From assembly GCA_049293015.1 (NCBI GenBank), contig JBATSB010000171.1, positions 18,347 through 82,346 of the forward strand: a DNA stretch of 64,000 nt, in the 5' to 3' direction. Positions 46,201 to 54,063 of the stretch are shown in pieces (position 1 is the first letter of the stretch; each line of letters opens with the position of its first letter). Made by a program: the position numbers and the translations under genes. Below the pieces are notes generated by a model. The model was given only the letters and a program-made list of their open reading frames with translations. It did not search any database and had not been told where the DNA came from. The stretch comes from UBA2330 sp049293015 (GTDB lineage Bacteria > Bacteroidota > Ignavibacteria > Tepidaquicellales > Tepidaquicellaceae).

Positions 46201-46486
46201 GAATCCTTACTATGGATTTTCTTCATTGGAATTTAATGATGCAGGTGAAAAAATAATTTACTTTTCCAATCTGCCGAGTGTGTGTGATATTTTTATTTAC
46301 AGTTTAGATGGTTCGTTAGTAAAACAGATCAGCAGGAATACGAATGATCCGAATAGTTCACTGACGAAGTGGGATATAAAAAACGACGACGGTAAATATG
46401 TTGCAAGCGGAATGTATGTAGTCTATGTCGATTGCAAAGCTGCCGGTGCAAAGACTTTGAAGATAGCTGTATTTCAGGGCAGGTGA
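43226..46486 (+). CDS. Secreted T9SS-type paralog D of five
   Basis: The 1086-residue paralog keeps signal, SDK linker, fibronectin-like region, acidic loop and C-terminal domain. Its own features are EYRPGYIDENGNPQGIDDPEF, QTNWCFNSSYIF with an extra Cys, and CDSLLSFAYTYND in place of CDTNLNL. NVCFRGPD replaces NVWFRGPD, so it has a further Cys. From about residue 640 to the end it is nearly the same as B, which suggests partial gene conversion. Function unknown. Confidence 0.85.
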   Translation: MKRLTLPVFISICAFMILAFGLSDKNLDKKSDKDPKIISDRNNNTYQPATIDSKKMDGNNISTWYRNNGSFNRQPPTGNSGFEWPKGSGKFARYASGLWIGAVVGNDTLFSIAEYDYEYRPGYIDENGNPQGIDDPEFRVYKINKGDTLSDDYINWPADQGAHTDENGKPFMMGDQTMFCSYTDGYPEAHNNNAGHTAPLNAQILQTNWCFNSSYIFLNDVIITELRIINKSNLSWTKCYFSIWTDDDLGHSNDDAAGCDSLLSFAYTYNDPNIDPEYGIAPPAVGFLLLKGAEGISSSDTVKFYSPPLSNNLIKKSGYKNLGMSSFCFYLGGAPSLGDPANYREAYLNQQGIRRDGTVWINPETNLFTRFPFSGDPYAMTGWNLPFGTDNRSMLNSGPTTVNPGDTQTVIYAQIIARSGSSRESARTLKNNALYLKNLYENNFEISAAATPPVSKSYSSGNGKIYLSWNDAAERVSYPNDFTDTEFKFQGYNIYQISSYSTNPSENDTVLIKTFDKIDGVKDIRDSVYLNNYEGYIYGIVQKGSDNGISRYIELDKDSLGNQNFINGAEYKYCVTAYYYDPSGGVYTLAKVLESSKIVLKVIPQNITPGTTINYSLGDTVFTDQKDFGVTPVTFDPLKLLNASYTSVFGLNSNNKLSWTLSRNYNGSSEMLFQNIENFTGSQDTVKTADGLMFIHKMIRDSGIVRDPDDNYYLNNKIPTNTRSRAWSYEPAENVCFRGPDTLAIYTAKIITQRQFESRSLGMSFPTQGTFNNFRSRLRANGNSFSPGTGTNTLLTGGPLRKIKIVFGENSKAYRYAPPVNVLQTDTNLFATPYADFADVPFSVYAVDELDSTLGNPRRLNIAFVDADANGQWDPDDSPLGKYQFTYILASDYSEIPDQNYISQSGVITNPGSGNPTYGFSSMDIMYAWLPRKKSASSTWVNGDVLTVTPYRITRAEFVPGFPLKYSWTINGSTFNNTELAASQINNIKAYPNPYYGFSSLEFNDAGEKIIYFSNLPSVCDIFIYSLDGSLVKQISRNTNDPNSSLTKWDIKNDDGKYVASGMYVVYVDCKAAGAKTLKIAVFQGR

Positions 46487-46786
46487 GGACATGAGCCTCT
46501 TTGCCTCTAAGGCTCAAAGACTCGAAGAAACCAAGAGACTAAGATAAAAAAAAGTTAAAAAAACATAATTAATTTTAATCAATGGAAATGAAAAATTTAA
46601 TTTACAATAAAGACTATAATTCCATTAGATCAAGATCTTTTATCGATTTTCCTTTGAGTCTTAGAGCCTTTGAGACAAGAGCCTTTTGAGGCAAGAGCCT
46701 TTTGAGGCAAGAACCTTTGAGCCTTAGAGCCTTTGAGGCAACAGCGAAATGAAAATTTTAAAAGTGTATTAAAATTTTTTAAAAAA
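46487..46786 (+). repeat. Inter-paralog spacer 4
   Basis: The left array has only five octamers (46505-46544). The core has AGATC-AA-GATCT (46627-46638). The right array (46651-46737) mixes octamers with 7-bp GCAAGAG/ACAAGAG and 9-bp CCTTTTGAG units. The distance from array to the start at 46787 is about 50 bp, longer than in the others. Confidence 0.85.
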
Positions 46787-49700
46787 ATGAAAAGATTAAT
46801 TTTACCGGTATTTATTTCGATATGTGCATTCATGATTTTAGCATTCGGGCTGAGTGAAAAAAATTATGACAAAAATTCAGATAAGAAATCAGACAAGGAA
46901 CCGAAAACAATTTCAGATAGAATTAACAATCCATCTCAAACAGCGACTGTAGATTCAAAAAAAATGGATGGAAATAACATCAGCACATGGTACAGAAATA
47001 ATGGCAGTTTCAACAGAGATCCATCTACAGGCAATGCCGGATTAGAATATCCAAAAGCTGAAGCAAAATTTGCAACATATGCATCAGGAATATGGATCGG
47101 GGCAATTGTCGGCAACGATACTTTAATGGCTATTGCCCAATATGACTATGAATACCTTCCGGGCTTTATTGATGTTAATGGAAATCCTCAGGGAAAAGAT
47201 GATCCGCTTTACAAAATTTATAAGATCAATAAAGGAGATACATTAAGTGAAGATTACCAAAACTGGCCTGTGAATCAGGGAGCATATACTGATGAAAACG
47301 GTAAGCCGTTTATGATGGGTGATATGACAATGTTCTATTCTTATACTGATGGATATCCCGAAGCTCATAATAATAATGCCGGCAGCACAGCTCCGTTAAA
47401 AGTACAGATACTTCAGACCAACTGGTGCTATAACAACATTAGCTCATATCTGAATGACATAATTATTACTGAGATGAGAATTGTTAACAGAAGTGATCAG
47501 GCATGGACAAAATGTTATATGGCTTTATGGAGTGATAATGATATAGGAACTCCAATTGATGACGCAATTGGGTGTGATACAAATTTAAATCTGGGATATG
47601 GATATAACTTTGGAACGACTGATCCGGAATATGGTAGCACTCCTCCGGCAGTTGGTATTCTTTTATTAAAAGGACAATATGTTCAAAGTCAGGGAGATAC
47701 AATAAAATATTATAGTCCCCCTTTGAGTCATAATCTCATCATAAAGCCAGGCAGTAAAGATCTTGGCATGACAGCACTAAATATGTATGCAAATGCGAAT
47801 CCCAGTGTAGGAGATCCTTCGAATGTACAACAAGCTTACTGGAATTTTCAGGGAATCAAAAGAACCGGTCTGCCATGGATCAATCCGATAAATAATCAGA
47901 TCACTACATATGCATTTTCAGGTGATCCGGTAACACAGACTGGATGGATTGCAGCCGACGGCGGGAACAGGAGACTTCTCCTTTCTTCCGGACCTTCAAC
48001 TGTAAATCCGGGAGATACTCAGACAATTGTATATGCACAGATAATCGCTAGAAGCAGCAGCAATCTTTTAAGTTTAAATAATCTGAAAATTAATTCACAT
48101 TATCTTAAAAGTCTTTATGATAATAATTTCAGCATTACTTTAGCTGCAGCTCCGCCAGTTGCAAAGTCTTATTCATCCGGTAATGGCAAGGTCTATCTCT
48201 CATGGAATGATTCGGCAGAGAAAGTAAAATATCCGAATAAATATTCAAACACAGAATTCAAATTTCAGGGATACAATATTTATCAGATAAGTTCATACGC
48301 TGCAAACCCTTCAGAAAGCGATACTGTGTTGATTAAAACTTTTGATATTAAGGATGGAGTAAGAAATATTTTGGACAGTGTATATTATTTTGAGCAGCAG
48401 GGATATCTATATGGCATAGTTCAGAAAGGCAGCGACAATGGTATCTCACGGTATATTGAACTTGACAAGGATTCCCTCGGCAATCAGAATTTTATAAACG
48501 GAGCTGAGTATAAATATTGTGTGACTGCATATTATTATGATCCATCCGGCGGACCGTTTACATTTCCTAAAGTTCTCGAGTCGCCGAAGATAGTTCTTAA
48601 AGTCATTCCTCAGAATGTTACTTCAGGCACGACAATCAATTATTCATTAGGCGATACAATCTCAACTGACCAAAAGGATATAGCTTCCATGCCAGTTGTT
48701 ATAGATCCATTAAAACTTTTGAACGCATCTTACACATCTGTATTTGGAATGACAGGCAATAACAAACTTGGCTGGACATTGACAAGAAATTTCAATGGAA
48801 ACAGTGAAGTCTTATTTCAGAATATTGAAAATTTTACAGGTACTCAGGACACTACAAAGACTGCTGACGGTCTGATGTTCATTCATAAAACAGTTCGCGA
48901 TTCAGGAATAGTCAGAGACCCTGATGATAATTTTTATGTAAGTCAAAATATATCAACTTTTTCGAGATCTAAAGCATGGACTTATGAACCTGCTGATAAT
49001 GTCTGGTTCAGAGGACCGGATACAGCAGCAATTAGAACTGCAAAAGTATTTACCAACAGACAGTTCGACAGCCGCAGTCTGGGAATGAGTTTTCCGACTC
49101 AGGCTAAGTTTAATAATTTCAGATCAAGGATAATTGCAAACGGTAAAAATTTTATTCAGGGTACAACAGGAATGAATACTCTTCTTTCAGGCGGACCTTT
49201 GAGAAAAATTAAAATTGTATTTGGGGAAAATTCAAAAGCTTACAGATATGCCCCGCCTGTAAATGTTATACTGACTGATACAAATTTACTTGTCACAGAT
49301 TATGCTGATTTTACAGATGTTCCATTTAGTGTTTATTCAGTTGATGAATTTGATTCTACTCATGGAAATCCGAGACGTCTGAACATTGGATTTGTTGATG
49401 CTGACGCAAATGGTCAGTGGGATCCGGATGAATCACCTTTGGGGAAATATCAACTGACATATATCTTTGCTTCAGATTACAGTGAAGTCATAAATCAGAA
49501 TTACGTATCAAGGTCGGGACAGCCTATAAATATTGGTTCAGGGAATCCTACTTTTGGATTTTCTTCGCTTGATGTAATGTATGCGTGGCTGCCAAGAAAA
49601 AAATCTGCTTCGAGTTCATGGACAAATGGTGACGTCCTTACAATTTCTCCATACAGAATTACTCGAGCTGAATTTGTGCCGGGCTTTCCATTGAAATATT

Positions 49701-50062
49701 CTTGGACAATAAACGGATCGACATTTAATAATACTGAACTTGCAGCATCACAGATAAATAATATCAAAGCTTATCCGAATCCTTACTATGGATTTTCTTC
49801 GTTGGAATTTAATGATGCAGGTGAAAAGATTATTTACTTTTCCAATCTGCCGTCAGTGTGTGATATTTATATTTACAGTTTAGACGGTTCACTTGTAAAA
49901 CAGATCAGTAGAAATACGAATGATCCGAACAGTTCACTGGCAAAATGGGATATAAAAAATGATGATGGTAAATATGTCGCAAGTGGTATGTATGTAGTTT
50001 ATGTCGATTGCAAAGATGCAGGTGCAAAGACTTTGAAGATAGCTGTATTTCAAAGCCGATGA
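46787..50062 (+). CDS. Secreted T9SS-type paralog E of five
   Basis: I place the start at 46787 (MKRLILPVFISICAFM, 1091 residues) because all four sisters start there and it gives a clean signal peptide; an ATG at 46733 would add 18 residues but falls in the octamer array. The linker holds the words EKNYDKNSDKKSDKEPK. Distinctive parts are GLEYPKAEAKFATYASGIWIG and DMTMFYSY in the first block, and DSVYYFEQQGYLYG near residue 540. The C-terminal sorting domain is again nearly unchanged. Role unknown; it is the last intact member of the cluster. Confidence 0.85.
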   Translation: MKRLILPVFISICAFMILAFGLSEKNYDKNSDKKSDKEPKTISDRINNPSQTATVDSKKMDGNNISTWYRNNGSFNRDPSTGNAGLEYPKAEAKFATYASGIWIGAIVGNDTLMAIAQYDYEYLPGFIDVNGNPQGKDDPLYKIYKINKGDTLSEDYQNWPVNQGAYTDENGKPFMMGDMTMFYSYTDGYPEAHNNNAGSTAPLKVQILQTNWCYNNISSYLNDIIITEMRIVNRSDQAWTKCYMALWSDNDIGTPIDDAIGCDTNLNLGYGYNFGTTDPEYGSTPPAVGILLLKGQYVQSQGDTIKYYSPPLSHNLIIKPGSKDLGMTALNMYANANPSVGDPSNVQQAYWNFQGIKRTGLPWINPINNQITTYAFSGDPVTQTGWIAADGGNRRLLLSSGPSTVNPGDTQTIVYAQIIARSSSNLLSLNNLKINSHYLKSLYDNNFSITLAAAPPVAKSYSSGNGKVYLSWNDSAEKVKYPNKYSNTEFKFQGYNIYQISSYAANPSESDTVLIKTFDIKDGVRNILDSVYYFEQQGYLYGIVQKGSDNGISRYIELDKDSLGNQNFINGAEYKYCVTAYYYDPSGGPFTFPKVLESPKIVLKVIPQNVTSGTTINYSLGDTISTDQKDIASMPVVIDPLKLLNASYTSVFGMTGNNKLGWTLTRNFNGNSEVLFQNIENFTGTQDTTKTADGLMFIHKTVRDSGIVRDPDDNFYVSQNISTFSRSKAWTYEPADNVWFRGPDTAAIRTAKVFTNRQFDSRSLGMSFPTQAKFNNFRSRIIANGKNFIQGTTGMNTLLSGGPLRKIKIVFGENSKAYRYAPPVNVILTDTNLLVTDYADFTDVPFSVYSVDEFDSTHGNPRRLNIGFVDADANGQWDPDESPLGKYQLTYIFASDYSEVINQNYVSRSGQPINIGSGNPTFGFSSLDVMYAWLPRKKSASSSWTNGDVLTISPYRITRAEFVPGFPLKYSWTINGSTFNNTELAASQINNIKAYPNPYYGFSSLEFNDAGEKIIYFSNLPSVCDIYIYSLDGSLVKQISRNTNDPNSSLAKWDIKNDDGKYVASGMYVVYVDCKDAGAKTLKIAVFQSR

Positions 50063-50280
50063 GGACATGTGCCTCTAAGGCTCAAAGGCTCGAAGAAACT
50101 AAGACACTAAGAAATACAAAGATTAAAAAATGAAATTTATTAATAAATTTTAATGAAAAATTTTTATTTACAAAAACAATAATTCCATTAGATTGAAATT
50201 TATTAATTAATTTTTCTTTGAGTCTTAGAGCCTTTGAGGCAAGAGGCAAAAGCCTTTGAGGTAATACAAGAAAAAGATTT
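50063..50280 (+). repeat. Spacer 5, gene-less copy of the inter-paralog unit
   Basis: Five left octamers (50073-50112), an AT-rich core recognisably like the others (AATTCCATTAGATTGAAATT replaces the dyad) and right units at 50215-50259 are present, but no paralog follows. The dyad has been lost by substitution. Confidence 0.75.
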
Positions 50281-50420
50281 TAAATGCAATATGCATTTTC
50301 ATATATGAAAGGCAACTTCGTTCTTTGATTTAAAAATAATTTAAAAACCAGGGCATCGTTAGTCTGTCCTGAAAATAAAAAAAGGAGTTCCTGTCGAGGG
50401 TCGGGGGCTTCTTTTTTTTT
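50281..50420. other. Residual segment between two spacer copies
   Basis: About 140 bp separates spacers 5 and 6 where a paralog would be expected. It has no recognisable paralog coding sequence. It ends with AAAAAAAGGAG (about 50377-50387) and CTTCTTTTTTT (about 50409-50419), which could pair as a terminator-like stem. Confidence 0.45.
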
Positions 50421-50600
50421 TGCCTCGAAGGCTCAAAGACTCTAAGAAGAATGACATTAAGAAACAAAGACACTAAAACAAAAAAGATTAAAAAACTTAA
50501 TTAATTTTAATGAATGGTAATAAAAAAATTAATTTATAATAAAATTATAATTCCATTAGATCAAGTTCTATTATCGATTTACCTTTGAGAATTTTAGACA
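50421..50600 (+). repeat. Spacer 6, second gene-less copy of the inter-paralog unit
   Basis: Three left octamers (CTCGAAGG, CTCAAAGA, CTCTAAGA at 50424-50447) and degraded ones after them precede the same core (CCATTAGATCAAG, ATCGATTTACCTTTGAG). The right array is a single unit. No paralog follows. Confidence 0.75.
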
Positions 50601-50967
50601 AATATTAAATCTGGAAAAGGTCTGATATTTTTTTTAAAAAAAATCATAGTCCTTTCATTAAACCTTTGAGTCTTTGAGTCTTCGAGGCAAAACTCAAAAA
50701 TTAAGATTGGAAATTGAATAATCTTTTTTAATATAACTAATGGTTTTTCTTAGAGTCTTTGAGTCTTCGAGGCAAAGGTCTTCGAGGCAAAGGTCTTCAA
50801 TAAAAAATTGAATAAAAAAATTATATTGATTTTAAACATTAAATACTCAATATTGGAACTGATTTTCAAAAAGCGCTGCATATTTTTATTAAACCTTCGA
50901 CTAAATATTAGAGTATAGCCTTTTCTACATGTTCCGTTATTCTCAAAAAAATTTAAATCATAATTCT
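50601..50967. repeat. Region upstream of the PorZ-like gene with scattered right-type octamers
   Basis: CCTTTGAG, TCTTTGAG, TCTTCGAG at 50663-50686 and TCTTAGAG, TCTTTGAG, TCTTCGAG, GCAAAGG, TCTTCGAG at 50748-50786 are right-type arrays without a neighbouring core. The last 180 bp are AT-rich and should hold the promoter of the next gene. Confidence 0.65.
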
Positions 50968-53244
50968 ATGTATAAAAGGAGTATTTTAATTCTCGTTTTA
51001 TTTTTATCATTAAAATCCATTTCATTCTCACAGACAGACAAATGGGAAAATTTCACAGATTTTAAATCTATTACATCTATAGCCTACGACACGGTACAAA
51101 ACATTATTTACTGCGGATCCAGAGGCGGATTATATACTGTTAATAATACAAATGGATCTATACTCGCAAAATACACAAATCTGAATGGTCTCGTTAACAA
51201 TGAAGTTTTATCTTTAGCCATTGATAATAACAGAAAACTTTGGGTTGGAGCATCTGACGGATCAATTTCCATTTTGAATATTGAAAATCAAAGCTGGAAG
51301 TATATTTTTGATATAAAAAATTCTAACGAATCGAATAAGTTTATTAACTATATGTACTTATCAGGAAATTTCATGTTCGTAGCTACCGGTTACGGAATTC
51401 AGAAAATTTCCACCTCAAGTTTTACCTTTATTGATGCTCCTTATTATAAGCTCGGTGGATTTCCAATAAATACACCTGTATATTCACTGACAGTATTAAA
51501 TAATATACTTTACGCCGCTTCAGCTTCGGGAATAGCAAACGGCAATTTATCATCAAATCTTAACAATCCGTCATCATGGTTAAATTACAGCAGCGATAAT
51601 ATGTCAAACGATGTCAAAACTATTGAAACATTTGATAATAAAATTTTTGCGGGTTCAATACTGGGATTTAGTTATTTTAACGGATCTATCTGGCTGCCAT
51701 ATCCCAATCCAGCAGTTTCAAATAATCCTACAAATTTTATCAGATCTGTAGGCGATCTTCTTTATTTTATTTCAGGTACAACAATTTATTCTGCAAATAA
51801 AAATGATCTTACTACAATAACTCCATTTCTTACTCCAAATTCATATTCAGTTTTATCATCTGATAATAGTAATAAATTAATTGCCGGTTTATCAAATAAC
51901 GGAATTAACTTATCTCTAAATAATGTATATACACTAATTTTTCCAAACAGTCCTTTCACAAATGTTTTCAGTCAGATCACGATAGATGATAATGATAATA
52001 TTTGGGTAGCAGGTGGTCTTGGAAATAACGGCTTTTATTCGTATGACGGAGCGACATGGGAAAATTATAATACAGCAAGTCATCCTGAGATTGGTTCCAG
52101 TAACTGGTTTCAAAAAATTTCATCAGGAAATGGCAAAGTCTGGGCATATGGCTTTGGCGGAGGTCCGACTGAGTTATTTGGAAATACAATTACAAATTTT
52201 AATACTACTAATTCTATTCTTCCGGGTCATCCCAGCCCTCCCAATCCAACTTTCTGTTCAAGTTATGGCGGATCCTATGACAATAATCAGGTGATGTGGG
52301 TTACTTTCTTTGCTACAAATTCCGGAAGTTCCTTGTATGCATATCAGGGAAGTAATCCGTGGATAAGTTTTGTTAATCCTTCGTTTATCGGAACTGCATC
52401 TCTTTCTCAGACTGTCGTGGATTCTTACAATACAAAATGGATTGTGATGAGCGGAGCAAGGTCAGGTGTTTATTTCTTTAATGAAAATGGGACAATTTCA
52501 AATCCATCCGATGATGTGTATGGTTTTTATGACAATGCTAATTTCGGTTCTGAAGTAACAAATGTTAATGACATCATTGTAGATAAAAATAATGAGATCT
52601 GGATTGCAACAAATAACGGTATTTTTATTATTAGCAATCCGTATGGTGCTATTCAAAATCCAAATAACAAACCGGCTCCTCAGAAACTTGGGATAATTTC
52701 AGGAAATCTTAAAGTGCCTTTTACCGAAAACTGCTTATCTCTTACAAGTGATATTCTGAATGAAAAATGGATAGGTACAGATAACAACGGTGTTTTTAAT
52801 TTATCATCAGATGGATCGACTTTACAGGGTAACTTTAAGACAACAAACAGTCCTATACTTTCAAATAAGATCAGCACTATTGCTGTTAGTAATAAAACAG
52901 GCATTGCATATTTTGGAACACAAAACGGAATGTCATCATATAAGACCAATGCTATTGAGCCAGTTCAGGATTTTGACGAGATCACAGTTTCTCCAAATCC
53001 TTTTGTAATACCTTCAGCAGTAAATCTTCAGATAGATGGACTTATAGAAAACTCAACTATTAAGATCATAACTCTCAGCAGTGATGTTGTAATAGAATTT
53101 GATTCACCCGGCGGCAGGATCGCTTCATGGAATGGATACAATTCTCAAAATCAATTAACTCCTACCGGAATTTATATTATAGTTGCCTTTAATCAGGACG
53201 GAAGTAAAGTAGGTACAGGCAAAGTGGCGATTGTGAGAAAATAA
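50968..53244 (+). CDS. PorZ-like beta-propeller protein with T9SS-type C-terminal domain
   Basis: I choose the start at 50968 because MYKRSILILVLFLSLKSISFSQ is a clear signal peptide; an upstream ATG at 50929 would add 13 residues. The 758-residue protein has repeated propeller units (NGLVNNEVLSLAIDNNRKLWVGASDGSI, IDDNDNIWVAGG, DKNNEIWIATNNGIF, NEKWIGTDNNGVF), like two-component-regulator propellers, and a C-terminal domain with VSPNPFVIPSAVNLQI and PTGIYIIVAFNQDG. Length and arrangement match PorZ (about 780 residues), a surface part of the T9SS attachment complex. It directly follows the five T9SS-type paralogs. Assignment to PorZ rather than another propeller cargo is tentative. Confidence 0.7.
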   Translation: MYKRSILILVLFLSLKSISFSQTDKWENFTDFKSITSIAYDTVQNIIYCGSRGGLYTVNNTNGSILAKYTNLNGLVNNEVLSLAIDNNRKLWVGASDGSISILNIENQSWKYIFDIKNSNESNKFINYMYLSGNFMFVATGYGIQKISTSSFTFIDAPYYKLGGFPINTPVYSLTVLNNILYAASASGIANGNLSSNLNNPSSWLNYSSDNMSNDVKTIETFDNKIFAGSILGFSYFNGSIWLPYPNPAVSNNPTNFIRSVGDLLYFISGTTIYSANKNDLTTITPFLTPNSYSVLSSDNSNKLIAGLSNNGINLSLNNVYTLIFPNSPFTNVFSQITIDDNDNIWVAGGLGNNGFYSYDGATWENYNTASHPEIGSSNWFQKISSGNGKVWAYGFGGGPTELFGNTITNFNTTNSILPGHPSPPNPTFCSSYGGSYDNNQVMWVTFFATNSGSSLYAYQGSNPWISFVNPSFIGTASLSQTVVDSYNTKWIVMSGARSGVYFFNENGTISNPSDDVYGFYDNANFGSEVTNVNDIIVDKNNEIWIATNNGIFIISNPYGAIQNPNNKPAPQKLGIISGNLKVPFTENCLSLTSDILNEKWIGTDNNGVFNLSSDGSTLQGNFKTTNSPILSNKISTIAVSNKTGIAYFGTQNGMSSYKTNAIEPVQDFDEITVSPNPFVIPSAVNLQIDGLIENSTIKIITLSSDVVIEFDSPGGRIASWNGYNSQNQLTPTGIYIIVAFNQDGSKVGTGKVAIVRK

Positions 53245-53294
53245 ATTTTTATCTGAATGAATATTTTTAGTGAAATAAAAAGTAGCAACTCTAA

Positions 53295-54059
53295 ATGTTA
53301 GTTATACCCGTAATAGACATAAAGGACGGCAAGTGCGTCAGGACTGTTCAGGATCTTAGTGAAAACACAGAATTCTATTCTGAAAGCCCGATTATTATGG
53401 CAAAGCTTTTCAGGAAGGAAAATTTCAAATGCATTCACATTACTGATCTCGACGGAGCTTTGTTTGGTGATATGAAAAATTTTGATCTTATAAAAGAGAT
53501 CACAGACTCCGTGGATATTCCTGTTCAGCTTGGTGGCGGGATCAGGGACATGGAAACAGCAGGCAGGATCATTAATAAATTAGGAGTTTACAGAATAGTG
53601 ATAGGCACTGCTGCTCTGACAGATCCCGAATTCATAAAAAATGCCATTAAAGAATTTACTCATAATAAAATAGTGATCGGCATTGATGAAAAACTAAACA
53701 ATGTAGTAAAGGATGGATGGATAAATTATGCTGATGTTACACCGCTTGAATTTGCAATTCAAATGGAAGATGCCGGAGTCAAAAGAATTATTTATCAGGA
53801 TGTAACAAGGGTCGGTAATCTATCCGGACCGCATATAGAAAGACTGCTAGAAATTGCCAATAATACTGATCTTAAGATCACTTCCGCCGGAGGTATTTCA
53901 AATTATTTAGATCTGAAAAAAGTGATGAGCATTGAGCATCTTGCTATAGATTCTGTCATGATCTCAAGAGCACTTTATGAAAATCAATTTCCCTGTCAGA
54001 TGATCTGGAGAGATCTTGAGTCAGATGACACTTCACTCGAACTCCCTGAAGTAAAATAA
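53295..54059 (+). CDS. hisA: HisA-like phosphoribosylformimino-AICAR-P isomerase, altered active-site loop
   Basis: The 254-residue TIM-barrel protein has IPVIDIKDGKCVR (catalytic Asp near residue 8), HITDLDGALFG, LGGGIRD and SAGGIS (phosphate grips), and IGIDEK with the second Asp. In HisA this enzyme isomerises ProFAR in histidine synthesis. The loop that is usually TDI-x-x-DG-T-L reads QDVTRVGNLSG, so the usual Thr and Asp are Gln and Val. No other his gene is near; it lies downstream of the PorZ-like gene (50 bp). Reduced or altered activity is possible. The HisF alternative is less likely from the N-terminus. Confidence 0.8.
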   Translation: MLVIPVIDIKDGKCVRTVQDLSENTEFYSESPIIMAKLFRKENFKCIHITDLDGALFGDMKNFDLIKEITDSVDIPVQLGGGIRDMETAGRIINKLGVYRIVIGTAALTDPEFIKNAIKEFTHNKIVIGIDEKLNNVVKDGWINYADVTPLEFAIQMEDAGVKRIIYQDVTRVGNLSGPHIERLLEIANNTDLKITSAGGISNYLDLKKVMSIEHLAIDSVMISRALYENQFPCQMIWRDLESDDTSLELPEVK

Positions 54060-54063
54060 TTTT

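Noticed and set aside
46733..46786. Upstream ATG start for paralog E
   Set aside because: It would translate part of the octamer array and give a longer N-terminus than all four sisters; the signal peptide begins at 46787.
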